Of a stretch of DNA of 64,000 nucleotides, positions 1 to 11,859 are shown in pieces; position 1 is the first letter of the stretch; each line of letters begins with the position of its first letter. The translations under genes were made by a program, and so were the position numbers. The notes beneath the pieces are model-generated. The model ran no database searches. It was not told the origin of the DNA and saw only the letters and a list, made by a program, of their open reading frames with translations. This stretch comes from Carya illinoinensis (lineage: Eukaryota; Streptophyta; Magnoliopsida; Fagales; Juglandaceae): assembly GCF_018687715.1 (NCBI RefSeq), contig NC_056767.1:3658001-3722000 (forward strand), given 5' to 3'.

Positions 1-2190
1 AGAAACAAGGGGGGTGACTGTGGCAAGAGGAGGTACAAGGATAAATCATCTACTGTTTGCGGACGATTGCATGTTGTTTGGAAGGGCTAGACTGGACGAA
101 TGGTTGAAAATTCAAAGAATTCTAAGCAGATATGAAAAGGCTTCAGGTCAGTTTTTGAATAGAGATAAGACAGCAATATTCTTCAGTTCCAACACCAAAA
201 CAGAAGACAAAAGGGATGTACTAGCAGCAGGGGGAGCAACCGTGAGGGGCAACTTTGAAAGGTATCTTGGTCTACCTACCATGGTAGGTAGATCAAAATA
301 CAACACCTTTAAGTGCATCAAGGAGAGAATGTGGCAAAGAATCAACAACTGGAAAAATGGCTATTTGTCTGGTGCAGGAAAGGAAATAATGATAAAAGCA
401 GTGTTACAAGCAATCCCAACATATACAATGAGTGTCTTCAAGCTTCCTAAGAACCTTTGTCAGGAGCTAAACAACATGTTTGCAAAGTTTTGGTGGGGAA
501 ATAATAAAAAAAGAAGCTGTATGCAGTGGAGAAGTTGGGAAAAATGGGAAAACAGAAAGGGAATGGAGGTTTAGGATTCAGAGACTTGGAGTGCTTTAAC
601 ATGGCCTTGTTAGCCAAACAAGGCTGGAGATTTATAACGAATCCTAAGAGTTTGGTGATAGTGATATTCAAGGAAAAATACTTTAAAACAAGTAGTTTTC
701 TGGAGTCTAAGTTGGGAACCAAACCATCATTAATTTGGATGAGTGTGAGGGGTGCAATGGGACTGTTGACTGTAGGGTTGAAGTGGAGAGTGGGAAATGG
801 GCACAGTATTAACATATGGGGGCACAAATGGTTGTCCAAACCTGTCTCATACCAAGTGCAATCCCCAATAAGAATCTTGGAAGCAAATGCAAAGGTTAAA
901 GAACTCATCAACCTCCAAACCCACGGTTGGAATGTAGATCTAATCAAGAGTATCTTCTCACAAGAAGAGGTGGAGCAGATTTGCAGCATCCTGTTGAGTG
1001 GGGTGAATGTAGAGGATAAGCTAATTTGGGGCCCATCAGAGAAGGGGTCATTCTCATTAAAAAGTGCTTATCTAGTGGAGGTAAATATGAAGAAGGCAGC
1101 CATAGGTGAAACATCAGAGGGAAGCAAGCATGATGGCAGATGGAAGAGTATATGGGACCTTAATGTACCGGGGAAAGTTAAAACTTTTATGTGGAAAGCA
1201 GGCAACGAGTTGTTAGCCACAAGATGGAACCTTTTCAAGAGGAAAATTCTGGATGATCCAATATGCCCCATATGTCAGTCAGAAAATGAGACAGTCATGC
1301 ATCTCCTATGGAAGTGTCCGGCAGCCAATGATGTATGGTCAAGAATGACAAGTCCTCTGCAGAAGTGGCAAGTAGCAGAAGATGACCTCCTAAGTTTGTG
1401 GGGTAGGATGAAAGAAAAACTTACAGGGACTGAGTTGGAGTTGACAGCAGCAACGATGAGGGCCCTATGGCTGAGGAGAAACGAGTCAGTTTTTGAAAAT
1501 AAGTTTAGAAACCCCACGGGGGTGATTAGATCATCAATGGAAACACTACAGGAGTATCAAGCTGCAAACCAGTTGCTAAAGAGAGGTAACAGTACAGTCT
1601 TGGGTGCAAGGCAGGGTCAGAACTGGGAGGTGCCAAGGGAGCATTATGTCAAAACTAACTGGGATGCAGCAGTCGATTTGAAAAATAAGAAAGCTGGTTT
1701 TGGAATAATTATTAGAGATGAAAAGGGGGAAGTTCTAGCAGCAGCATGTGCACAGAGGGAGTTTTTTCATCAACCAGCAACAACCGAAAGTCTAGCATTA
1801 AGGAGGGCAGTAGAGATTTGTACAGACCTGAATTTTACAAAATTAATATTGGAGGGAGATGCTAAACTGATTATAGATGCAGTTAATAGAGAAGAGGAAG
1901 ACATGTCTAGTTACGAGAACATCATACAAGAGATAAAGGTATACCTTAGAAATAGAAATGTGTGGGAGGTGAGATTTGTAAAGAGAGAAAAGAATACAGT
2001 GGCTCATATACTAGCTAGGGCAGCTTTATAATTAAATTACGAGAGAATATGGATTGAGGAAGCTCCAGACATTGTAAAGAGTGATCTGTTGAGAGACAAA
2101 ATTTGTAATAGATGATTCTTTCAAATGAATACATGAGGTTTATTTCAAAAAAAAAAAAAAAAAGAAAAAGAAACAAGAAAGGAAAAACAA
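1..2190 (+). mobile_element. LINE (L1-type) retrotransposon, 3' half, frameshifted
   Basis: This is the C-terminal half of a plant LINE polyprotein. It enters from the left edge, so the endonuclease and the start of the reverse transcriptase lie outside the window. Positions 14-574 carry the FADD catalytic box of the reverse transcriptase near their start. The reading frame then shifts and 526-2031 continues with the end of the RT, a zinc-binding zf-RVT region (C-P-I-C followed by H-L-L-W-K-C) and a plant-type RNase H domain (N-W-D-A-A, then I-L-E-G-D-A). The shift lies in the A-rich stretch near 540-545 and is best explained by one lost base. A 17-base A run starting at 2147 marks the 3' end. 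The element is therefore probably inactive. I cannot see the 5' end or a target duplication. Confidence 0.9.
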
Positions 2191-2460
2191 GAAAAAGAAA
2201 GAGTCAGTCGAAAGTTATTGGGAAGTCACGTCATTCCCTGCACAATTTTTTAATAAAAAAAATTTTTATCCATCATTCTCACTTTACACGTGGTGTATAA
2301 TTTTTTTTTAAATAAATATATAATATATAGATAATGTGTAGAATAATTTAATTAATTTAAAAATGATAAAATTAAAAAAAATTAAAAATAAGTATAATTT
2401 ATGGCATGCAAAAATGATGCGTAATAAAACTTTTTTTATTTTAAGTATTACAATTATAAA

Positions 2461-2610
2461 AAAATCTTATAAAGATAAACTCACAAATAAATCACATAAT
2501 TTTATATAATACGTTAGATCTATTTTATAATAAAATTAATTTTACTATTTAACGTATCATATTAAATTAAATCAATTTATAAATTTTTTTATATAATTTT
2601 TTATAGCTAA
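2461..2610. repeat. Palindromic MITE, family A
   Basis: This foldback repeat has arms that read roughly ATAAA-ATAAACTCACAAA and, in inverted form, TTTATAAATTG...TTTTTAT. Similar copies occur at about 8738-8862, 15668-15826, 55420-55551, 56072-56160, 56988-57125 and 62547-62700. It has no coding capacity. The repetition is visible by eye; the boundaries are approximate. Confidence 0.55.
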
Positions 2611-3674
2611 AACATGTTTTTTAAAGCGTTGCTTTTCTCACCTTCAATTTCACTAATTCAGCATTTGACCTTTTCCATCTTCTTTACTAATTGGTAAATT
2701 ATAACCATCACCTACCTTCGTACCTGCATGCAAACAGAAGTCTCCCTTTCCGATTGAAGTCCCTCTTTTCTTTTGATCTTTTTTCTTTCTTTCCAGATTC
2801 AAAAGTCTTTGCGAAAGTGAGAACACACCTTTAAATATTACTCCACATGTTATTACAAACATATTTCACCCGTTTTTCTATTACTTTCTTTCAACAAATT
2901 CCAAAACATGATATATATAATAATAAATTATTGGAATAAAGAAAGACCAAGAATAAAAGGACAAAACATGTGGCAAGAATTAAAAAATGCTTCGAATAGA
3001 GAAAGACCAAGACGATCGATGGACAACCTTCCTCAATCGTACCGTGTTCTTCGGTGATGCATGTGCTTTTATCCTAAGTCAAGTTTCAATACGAAAAGAT
3101 GAAGAAGTACTCTCCGATATTGTAGTTTATAAATTTAATGCGTTTTGTTCTCAACTGCATGGTGCAGCATCCTCTCTCGATTTGGCGAGATTAATCATAT
3201 CAGGCTTATCGGCCATTAATTTTAGAGTCAATTACCTTGTCTTTTTCAGATAAAAAGTTATAGTTAAGATTCAATATATTGTTATCAAATTTTAAAATAA
3301 AATAATATTAAAATATAATAATTAAATTTATAATATTTTTATTTAATTTTTTCCTCTCATTTTTCAAAATCAAATAAAATATCTTAACTTAAATTTTCAT
3401 TTTATTACTGTTTACAAAATTGTAAATGTTTCAAGTTTCCAAACAAGCTGTGATTGCCTAATTTATAAAATCATAAATTGGGTTAAAGAAATTCCTCCTG
3501 TTTGGAAAAAAAACTATATATGTATACATGCAAATATGCATATGCACACATGCACACACATATTAATTATTAACTATTTTTCTCAAAAAAAAATTATTAA
3601 CTATTGATCCCGTGGTTTGAAAATTGTGAAACCTGGTGTTTTAATAGAACTAATATTTAATTTTGGAGAAATGA

Positions 3675-3835
3675 TAGTTGCAATCGTAATTGTATAAAAG
3701 CTACGCAATCGTTTTGAAAAAAATAAATAAATACTGGACCCATATTTAAAATAATTAAATTTTTAATAGTAGACTCTACTCTTTTTCAAAAAAACTAAAC
3801 AATACTTATACACTCTACGGCTATATGTAACATTA
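3675..3835. repeat. Palindromic MITE, family B
   Basis: This second foldback family has a core of AATAAATA-C(T/G)GGACCCATAT, then AATTTTTAATAGTAGA, and an end near ATATGTAACATTACTTTT. Related copies are at about 12820-13020, 16495-16632, 17085-17230, 26200-26363, 52800-52960 and 58391-58545. It is non-coding and its ends are approximate. Confidence 0.55.
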
Positions 3836-4169
3836 CTTTTAATTTTGAGGCCGTCAAGGTTAAATTATTTGAGAATGAATCACAGCAACACACCAATAAA
3901 GGAAGGAAGTTGCAATCACGTGAAATTTATCAAATATGTTGCTGTCATTCTCTTTTGTAATTCTATTAATTTTTTACTTTTCATTTGCTGAGTTGTATAT
4001 AGAGGGCACTACTATCTTTTCATAGATAGAGTTAGTCAGAATATTCTTTCATTACTATATATATACACGCACTGTTTCATTGCTTAATGAATATACAACA
4101 CACAAGAAAAATTTTCCTCTGTAATTCTTCTTCCTCTGTGTTTTTCCTTTTTCAAATCCTTTTGTTACA

Positions 4170-4183
4170 TGGTACAAGAGCCC
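4170..4183 (+). promoter_or_regulatory. Primer-binding site of the outer Copia relic
   Basis: The sequence TGGTACAAGAGCCC directly after the putative LTR end matches the usual Copia PBS core except for a short change in the middle. The gag ATG follows 10 bases later. Confidence 0.6.
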
Positions 4184-4318
4184 CATCGATCCGATGGCCA
4201 CTGAAGACAACACTAACAAATCTTCCCTAAATCGATACCTCAATTTCTCAGACCCTTTCAACCCATTCCGAATTGAGAATGGCGATAATCCAACTGCTGC
4301 CCTGGTTTCTGACCTTCT

Positions 4319-4744
4319 TGTTAGACTTTTTGCTCTTTTGATTAGTCCCACATGGATGGAAAATGGGAAAGAGCAAGCTCTCAAGGCTTATAAATAAGAG
4401 GCTTAGCCTCTTAATTTAAGTGCACCAGTCAAATGCTTAACTAGTAACTTTTGACTCTAGTTAAATTCCTCTGTTGTCCATTTTTGTAAAATAGAAAGAT
4501 GTGTAAGTTAGAGTTTTTCTAGTGGGGAAAGCTTTGTGGGTGTATTTGGGGTGAGGGGAGAAATTATGTGATTGTAATAATTTTTCACATAGTGTATTTT
4601 CTTCTCTGGGTCTGGTGGTTTTTTCTCCTGTTTTGGAGTTTCTACGTAAATTTCTTGTGTTGTTATTATTTCTCTATTTTTCTTGTTACTCCTACAAAGG
4701 GTAGATCCTAGGGGGGGTGAATTTGGAGGTCTAAATTCCCAACA
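4319..4744 (+). repeat. 5' LTR of the small element
   Basis: Terminal TG...CA. It contains a TATA-like box (TATAAATAAG) near 4390, a plausible LTR promoter. It is the same length as the right LTR. Confidence 0.92.
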
Positions 4745-4746
4745 AT

Positions 4747-4764
4747 TGGTATCAGAGCCACTAG
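4747..4764 (+). promoter_or_regulatory. Primer-binding site (initiator-Met tRNA type)
   Basis: TGGTATCAGAGCCACTAG begins two bases after the LTR. This is the standard plant LTR-element PBS. Confidence 0.92.
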
Positions 4765-5477
4765 GTTCTTTTTGTGGGGTGGAGTTTTGGTGTGGTAGTG
4801 TGGATACGTACAGTCTAAGTAGGTTATGTCTAGGAGATTGGAAATTTTAAGTGTGTCCATTGTGACCCTCCAATCTTTCTTGGGAACTGACTTAGTGAGG
4901 TACTATTCATTTCCACGGTAAAAATTTATCAAGACGAGATTAGGAATGAGGTGGAGAAATTGGTTTACACAAGGTGTGGAAGGGCAGATCAACCCCTGAA
5001 GTCAGCAGTGATTCTAGCGACTGGTGAAACGGCTAGTACAAGGAGCTGGTTCGGCAAGTGGCTCCAAGTCAATAAATGGAGATACTGGTATTGATGCTAA
5101 TGTTGTGTCTCTCTCCATGAAAAATGAGACATGTACATCCTTATGGCATGTTGCTAATTCTCAAAGTTGTCATAATAGAGGATGTGTTAATATTAGCAGG
5201 TCCACAAGTTTGCACACGGGTATTGGTTTGGCATTAATGCAGGGTGTGTGGTGAAAATTCATGTCGATGGCTGATGAACTTCCAGGAGAGTCAAACGTGG
5301 AAGTTACACCATAATTTTCAGCAAGGTTGTTTTCGACATGGGCCGAAGTGAAATGCTTGGAATTGGTTTATTCTAAGTGGGTATGCTTTTATGGTGAAGC
5401 ATGATAGCGGAAGCTATGAAGATCTTCATTAAGGTGGAGCTTGGCTGTGGGACCAGTCAAAGTCGCAAGGTGGAGAT

Positions 5478-5903
5478 TGTTAGACTTTTTGCTCCTTTGA
5501 TTAGTCCCACATGGATGGGAAATGGGAAGGAGCAAGCTCTCAAGGCTTATAAATAAGAGGCTTAGCCTCTTAGTTTAAGTGCACCAGTCAAATGCTTAAC
5601 TAGTAACTTTTGACTCTAGTTAAATTCCTCTGTTGTCCATTTTTGTAAAATGGAAAGAGGTGTGAGTTAGAGTTTTTCTAGTGGGGAAAGCTTTGTGGGT
5701 GTGTTTGGGGTGAGGGGAGAAATTATGTGATTGTAATAATTTTTCACATAGTGTATTTTCTTCTCTGGGTCTGGTGGTTTTTTCTCCTGTTTTGGAGTTT
5801 CCACGTAAATTTCTTGTGTTGTTATTATTTCTCTATTTTTCTTGTTACTCCTACAAATGGTAGATCCTAGGGGGAGTGAATTTGGAGGTCTAAATTCCCA
5901 ACA
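5478..5903 (+). repeat. 3' LTR of the small element
   Basis: A direct repeat of 4319-4744 with the same termini, followed by the target duplication CTTCT. Confidence 0.92.
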
Positions 5904-7371
5904 CTTCTAACCACTAATAACTATGTTAGCTAGTCACGTACCATTAGCCGAGTCCTTCATGAGAAGAATAAACTCGGGTTCAACAATGGTACATTGCTTA
6001 AACCCACTACTCCATCAAATCCCCTGTTCGAGGCTTGGGAGCGCTGCAACGATTTAGTCGTCTTCTGATTGCAAAATTCCGTAAGTTCCTCTGTGAAATC
6101 TAGCTTGGCTTTAGTTGATTATTCTCGCATTTTGTGGTTGGAACTTCAAGATCGTTTTACTCAACAAAACGGTCCTCAAATTTTCCAACTCAAACAAGAT
6201 TTAGCTAATTTATCCCAAAATCACGATTCTGTTAGCATCTACTCTGGTAATCTTAAAGGACTATGGGATGAACTTGCTATGTATGACCCTCTTACTGATT
6301 ATGAATCCTCCATGACCGATACGATTGTGACTGTGTCATCCAGTTCCTGATGGGTTTATCCGATTCTTGCTCTAACACTAGAGAACAATTTATGCTTCTT
6401 GACCCTTTATCCCCTCTTAACCGTGTTTTCTCTATGGTTCAGCAACAAGAACATCAACATCAAATTATTTCCAGTCCCAACCCCTCTGATTCCATGGCTA
6501 TGATGAGCAAACCATGATATAATTCATCCAAACCCTCTGCCAAGTTCAGTAACCAAAAAACCAATCACCCTTATTGTTCTCATTGTAAAATTCATGGCCA
6601 TTTCCTTGATACATGTTCTAAAGCAAGAAATGCTGCTCCACCAGAGTGCACACATTGCCACATAACTAGTCACAACATTATGAAATGCTATAAACTACAT
6701 GGTTATCCTTCTAGACACATGCTCCATGGTAAAACCAAAAACATTGCAGTAGTTGTCACTCATCCTCGAGCACAGCCAGACAGTGATCAAGATGAAGACT
6801 CCACTGAATCCATGGCTCTCACCAAGAGTCAGTACCAGCAACTGATTGCCCTTTTGCATTCCAAGGACACCAGCTCAGCCATGGCATCACTAACTATAGC
6901 TTAGCCCTCTTCTTCACCTTCCAATAACCAAGTCATCTCCTCATGAGTTTCTGGTATGGTCACTTGCCTTTCTACTCAAACCTCTTCTTAGATACTTGAC
7001 AAGTTAACGGTATAAAAATTTGGAACAAGTTAAAGGTATAAAAATTTGGATCTAGATCCTCTCGAATTTTGGTTCAAATGTGAGGGTTTCAAGTACTGGA
7101 AGAAAGATAGACATATAAATTATAAAGTGAGCCCTACAACATTTATGTGTGTCGTTGTTTGTATAAATAAAATGAGTACATAAGAGATGTTGTAGAACTC
7201 ACGTTATATGTCTATTTTCTCTTCTACTAGAAGTTTTCAATTAGTTTTGAGTAATTCTTTTTCCTAAACAGTATATGATCAGCTTCCCTTTTATATAGCC
7301 ATATGTTATCATGATTGCGACGCTAGCTATCTCTTTTGAAGTTATGGAGACTCGTTATTTAATGAATAATA

Positions 7372-7510
7372 CTACTCATCATCTCAATTCTCATTCTCTT
7401 CTCAAAATCTCATAATGTGACATTAAATAATTTAAGACTATTTATTATATTTCACTTGTGAATCTATCGTTTAATGTTACACCATGAGATAATAAGAGGA
7501 TGCTGAATAG
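7372..7510. repeat. Palindromic MITE, family C
   Basis: A foldback repeat with CTCATCATCTCAATTCTCATT at the left and, in inverted sense, GAGATAATAAGAGGATG at the right, around a core of CTATTTATTATATTTCACTT. Weaker relatives are at about 16290-16440 and 62750-62910. Confidence 0.5.
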
Positions 7511-8737
7511 ATTTTTTCTTATTTAATAGTGGCTGATAAAAATAGGATTGATATGTATTACAATATTTATGAATTTTAGATAGACTTTGCCCATTAAAAA
7601 AATAAAAAATAAAAAATCCCTTCTCCACTGGTCGCAACCTCCCAAATGTCACATTAGTGGGTCGATCGGATAGTTCCATTCTCTATCAACTCTTCCTATA
7701 AGCTGACACAATAAGCTGTAGCCTAGCTATATGACTCACTTATTATACGTACAAGATGATTGGTACTCTTAACCTATGTATATATGTCCTATATCTCTAA
7801 CTTATATGAAAGATCGAGCTAACGAGTCGAGCATTGGGTTGCATGCGCTTAAAAAATATTTGGCATTAGTGAGCCTTAGTCTAGTTGAAGTAATGAGCGA
7901 GTTTAATTAGGTATACTGTATGTATAATTTACTAATCAAGTGGGTTATGCTTCATGATTCAAGGTTTTACTGAGCGCATATTGAGTGAGTTGCCAAATAG
8001 ATCGACTATTTACTACGACTCTAATTGCATCAAATTGTTTAAAATATTTTTTCTCCTTTTCGCCTGGTAAATATTTTGTACTTCAACGTGTGTTCCTCAG
8101 TAGTACATAACTTATTGTTGAATATGTGCCATGCACTTCATCCTGGTATAAGTCGGTATAGACTTTCCTTGTAATCTTCTAATTCCACAAAGCTACTTGA
8201 TCCGAAAATGTCAAACTGGTGTTCTACGACAACTAACTTAACAGGGATCGATTACAGAGCACGCATCATAACAATCCTTTAGTTCAATATAACTGTTATC
8301 TTGAACCAAAAAAAGAAAAATGGATCATTGTGTACAATCAACTGTAACTTATAGGCTTCTCATAAATTTCTCTTGGGATAATCGAGCAGTTCGGTTTACC
8401 TCTCTTTGGCAGTCACGACAGCAGAAGCAGTTGCACTTATGGCTGCTAGCAAGGTCCAATGCATTTCTATCGTAACATGGCATGCAATTAAACATAAGAT
8501 AGGGTTATACAACTTTTTCCCCATCAAAGCAGGTGTAAGAATATATTGAAAGCATTAGGAGCACTAGCTAGATTGGAACAACAAAATGTTACATGTTACG
8601 GAACATTTTGATTTATTGCCCATTATCATTACAAACAGCCCGATATTTGGAACCGAGTAGCATCATCTGGCACTAAAGGGATAAATCCCTAATGTGGAAG
8701 TTAAATAATTAAAGCATTAAAGAAGGAGAAATGTTTG

Positions 8738-8862
8738 GTATATAAAGAGATTTTATAAAAATAAACTTGCAAACTGATGCAATTGAATGTAAAACGTCAG
8801 ATCTACTTTATATTAAAGAGTTTTCTAATATGACGTACCACATCAAAGCATGTCAATAAGTT
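8738..8862. repeat. Palindromic MITE, family A (copy near PPR 3' end)
   Basis: The left arm TTTTATAAAAATAAACTTGC, an internal ACGTCAGATCTACTTTATA and a right arm with GTACCACATCAAAGCATGTCAA match the family A pattern. It lies within about 150 bases of the PPR stop codon and may be inside the 3' UTR. Confidence 0.5.
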
Positions 8863-8884
8863 GCTATAGCTTAGGCATAGCTTC

Positions 8885-10327
8885 TCAGTCACATAAAGGC
8901 TCCTTAACAAGAAGATCCATTTTCTCTTGAAGAAATTTAAGTACATCTTCTCTACCTTCCTTTAGAAGCAATTGTCGCAACCTGTCAAATGTCCACCTTG
9001 ATGGTCGGATTCCCTTCTCTATCATTTCTTCCAATAAGACACAAGCTTTAGTAGCATTCCCCTTCTGGCACAGTCCATTTATAAGAACCGAAAATGTGTG
9101 CATGCTTGGGACAAAACGCTTCAATCTCATGTACTTCCACACTTTAAGAGCCATATCTAGCTGATCCCTCTCACAAAACATCTTTATCATCATTGTGTAT
9201 GTGTCTGCATCTGGTTCACATACCTTGATCATCCTACGAAAGATTCTAAATGCCTCATCAGTCTCCCCACCAATGATCAAGCTATTTAGAATAATGTTGC
9301 AGGTTCTTGAATTGGGTGTAATGCCCTTGGAATTCATATCATTTAAGACCCTATACACATTCTTTAACCTTTTTACATTACAGAAAGCACTGATCAAGGC
9401 ATTGTACACTGCCACATCAGGCTTAATCCCATTTCTTTCCATCTCTAAGAACGTATCTACAGCATCTTCAATGCGGTCTTCTATCCCATATGTATGAATC
9501 AAAACAGTATAAATTAAAGATGTTGGCTTGCAAGCACTAGTATCCATGTTCTTAACAATTCCAACAGCTTCATCAACTCTCCCTGCCTTGCAAAGAACGT
9601 CAACCATGATGCCATAAGTAACTATATCAAGGTTACATCCCACGTCAACCATTTCCCGGAAAATCTCCCTCGCCTTTGGCAGATTTGGAGCCTTTCCCCA
9701 TCCCTCAAGTAATATACTGTAAGTCTTTGAGTCAGGAACAAATCGATCCTTCATACCGTCAAAGATCTCCTGTGCCTTCCTTATATTCTTGGACTTGCAC
9801 AAAGCACTTAGAAGGCCATTGAATGCTGCTAGATTTGGGGGGATGTTATATTTCTCCATGACATTAAATGTGTAAACTGCCTCCTCCACCTTCTGAGATC
9901 TGGCATACTTTCTCATCATAATGCAAAATGTCTCAACATTTAGCATCCCCATGTTCTTCATAGTATTCACAAGGTCCCACATTATCTGATACTGCCTTAT
10001 CTTGGCCAGGGAATTGATCATGGTGTGGTAAGCCCTGACACTGTGCACATAATTTTGTTGTTTACCGGCCCATTCAAAGAACCGATACGCCAACATACCG
10101 GCATTCTCAAATCTCTTGAGGACATCCTCAACTATATCTGGAGAAACCTTAATACCACTTTGGTTAAGAGCAGTATCAAGAGCTAATGCTGGGCAAGACA
10201 TCATAATTTCACATATTCTTTTCAAGGGATCTGAAACCTCTGCTCTTAGTTCACTTGAACTGTACATTCTGATGGACATAATCCCTCTAAAAAGTAATTT
10301 GTTGCGGAAGCTGTAAATCATACTCAT
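8885..10327 (-). CDS. Pentatricopeptide repeat (PPR) protein, P-class, probably mitochondrial
   Basis: An intact single-exon gene of 480 residues from an ATG at 10327 to a TGA at 8885. From about residue 95 to 450 it is built of roughly ten consecutive 35-residue PPR motifs with the typical pattern V-x-(T/A)-(Y/F)-N-x-L-I-x-x-(L/F)-C-K-x-x-x and a final (G/N)-I-x-P-(D/N). There is no E, E+ or DYW extension, so it is P-class. This class binds organellar RNA and acts in splicing, stability or translation rather than editing. The N-terminus (M-S-M-I-Y-S-F-R-N-K-L-L-F-R-G) is basic, hydrophobic and poor in acidic residues, which fits a mitochondrial presequence; an in-frame second Met at residue 17 is an alternative start. 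The layout resembles the Arabidopsis At1g77360 group, but I cannot confirm orthology or an RNA target. Absence of introns is normal in this family. Confidence 0.93.
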   Translation of the reverse strand: MSMIYSFRNKLLFRGIMSIRMYSSSELRAEVSDPLKRICEIMMSCPALALDTALNQSGIKVSPDIVEDVLKRFENAGMLAYRFFEWAGKQQNYVHSVRAYHTMINSLAKIRQYQIMWDLVNTMKNMGMLNVETFCIMMRKYARSQKVEEAVYTFNVMEKYNIPPNLAAFNGLLSALCKSKNIRKAQEIFDGMKDRFVPDSKTYSILLEGWGKAPNLPKAREIFREMVDVGCNLDIVTYGIMVDVLCKAGRVDEAVGIVKNMDTSACKPTSLIYTVLIHTYGIEDRIEDAVDTFLEMERNGIKPDVAVYNALISAFCNVKRLKNVYRVLNDMNSKGITPNSRTCNIILNSLIIGGETDEAFRIFRRMIKVCEPDADTYTMMIKMFCERDQLDMALKVWKYMRLKRFVPSMHTFSVLINGLCQKGNATKACVLLEEMIEKGIRPSRWTFDRLRQLLLKEGREDVLKFLQEKMDLLVKEPLCD

Positions 10328-10884
10328 ATTGTTGATCTGAACAGAGTATCACAATTCACCAGAAGCCCTGACAAGTAGAGGATAATAAATATCATGGTTG
10401 AATATTTGAACGAAACAACCCTCAACCTTCCGGGTTATTTCTTCCCCTGATTATGTGCAACACAATGGAAGAGTGGAATTATCTTAACATTAGTCATTAC
10501 AAATAGTATTCCTTTTTTGCTACAGATTAACATGCAGATATTGTGATATTACTACTTACATGTAGAAAAAGGACCGATTTCCCAAACACTCAAATACACA
10601 ATAAGAGTGTTTACAATAGCATAGATAGGAAAGCTTCAAGCACCCATATCCAAAGCACTACCTGAAAGTAGACAGAATTAATTTCTCAAACAGGAGGACC
10701 AGTTCTAAATCAATTGGAAGAAATGAGAGAGCTTTCAACACAGCAACGTAGAATCCCCCATCGAATGTCATAGAAAAGTTCTGAATAGGCCATTTCAGAT
10801 GAACTGCAGGAAAGAAAAGACAGAAATTCAGTATCAATCCCCCCCCTCGCTACCTGCAAAGCAACAAAATAATAGTCACAAGTA
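10328..10884. other. Probable 5' UTR and upstream region of the PPR gene
   Basis: I see no other gene. Possible minus-strand splice acceptors (CTTTCAGGTAG near 10660, TTTGCAGGTAG near 10855) suggest that a 5' UTR intron may exist. This is inference only. Confidence 0.3.
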
Positions 10885-10909
10885 TTAGCCTATGTGCTCC
10901 TAGTGATAA
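10885..10909 (+). repeat. Left arm of 25-bp perfect inverted repeat
   Basis: Begins TTAGCCTATGTGCTCC and matches 11860-11884 in reverse complement with no mismatch. It flanks the Copia relic. Confidence 0.9.
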
Positions 10910-11859
10910 ATCTGTTACACAGCAGACCACCAACACACACACACAGCACAGCAACAGCATATTCTAGAATAGGTACTGCAGAGTACATTGTGATGGTTAT
11001 TCTCTACTGTGATTTAACAAACATTCCTTGATTCTTTTGTAACGTCTATATATAGACACAGTTTCTGTAATGAAAGATAGAGAAGATTTCTTTCCAAATT
11101 CCTTTATCTCAACATAGTATCCAGAGCCCTCTGACTCATACGTCCTTGATCCATAGCCTCATCTTCCTCCTCCCCTTCTTTGGTGCCTTCCATCACATCT
11201 TCTCTCTCTCACATTGGCCGTCCTTTTCAGAGAGCTGGGAGACAAGGTCGTGCTTTTCAGAAAATTGGCAGAGAAATCAAGAGAAGGAGACAAGGTCGTG
11301 ATTTTCTCTGCCAACCTTAACCAGTACTCATCCACTGGTTCTCGAGGCCGTCCTTTCCAGAGAGCTGGGAGACAAGGTCATGGTCAAGGAAGGCATTCCT
11401 CCAATGGTCGAGGTAGACATACTACTGCCTTCAACAATCCATCGTAGCAGACCACAACACCGCGGCGAACTTGTCAAGTCTGCAGCAAATTTGGGCATAT
11501 GGCTCCCCAATGCCGCTACAGGTTCAACCATTCCTATCAGTTTGAATCTCCAAGAAATTTTTCTGCTAATTTCACTGCTCCTAGCTCTATCTCAGGCAAC
11601 GTTTGGTACCCCAACTCTGTGGCAACACACCACATCACCAAAGAACTGGCCAACTTGAATCTCTCATCGGAACAATACAGTGGTGATGACACTATACGGA
11701 TGGGGGGGATGGCTCAAGTCTTCCAATACAAAACTTCGTTGACTCTTCTTTCTCTTCTATCTCCTCTTCCTTTCTTCTTCGAAATCTCCTTCACATTTCC
11801 TCTATCACTAAGAATCTTATATCTGTGCTTTGTTTTTGCGTTGACAATTACTAAGAATC

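Larger units (their letters stand above)
2190..3870. other. AT-rich non-coding interval
   Basis: I see no gene here. It is very AT-rich and holds palindromic MITE relics at about 2461-2610 and 3675-3835. The short open frame at 2987-3253 lacks any family signature. Confidence 0.5.
4319..5903 (+). mobile_element. Small non-autonomous LTR retrotransposon, complete, with 5-bp target duplications
   Basis: Two 426-base direct repeats (4319-4744 and 5478-5903) begin TGTTAG and end CCAACA. They flank a 733-base interior with no credible protein. CTTCT occurs directly before (4314-4318) and after (5904-5908), as expected for a 5-bp target duplication. The PBS begins two bases after the left LTR, and a purine-rich stretch (AAGGTGGAGAT) ends at the right LTR. 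By eye the two LTRs differ at about 11 of 426 positions, so the insertion is fairly recent. The size is between TRIM and LARD classes. Mobilisation must depend on proteins from another element. It sits inside the gag of an older Copia relic. Confidence 0.93.
3870..6990 (+). mobile_element. Degenerate Copia retrotransposon relic (LTR end, PBS, gag), split by a later insertion
   Basis: An LTR-like stretch ends at about 4169. It is followed at 4170 by a primer-binding-site variant, TGGTACAAGAGCC, which resembles the initiator-Met tRNA complement used by Copia elements. A gag start follows at 4194 (M-A-T-E-D-N-T-N-K...). Gag is interrupted at 4318 by a small LTR element and resumes at 5904. Broken frames then give the Copia gag region (6069-6350, L-Q-D-R-F-T-Q-Q-N) and two cysteine/histidine knuckle-like motifs at about 6570-6720. 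Protease, integrase and RT are absent, so the relic ends near 6990. The left LTR boundary is not certain. Confidence 0.75.
6990..8880. other. Non-coding interval upstream of the PPR gene's 3' end
   Basis: I see no gene. A short direct repeat (GGTATAAAAATTTGG) occurs twice near 7010-7052. A palindromic MITE of family C lies at about 7372-7510 and one of family A at about 8738-8862. The part nearest 8885 probably includes the PPR 3' UTR. Confidence 0.45.

Noticed and set aside
9195..9497. Plus-strand open frame inside the PPR gene
   Set aside because: A shadow of the minus-strand PPR coding sequence.
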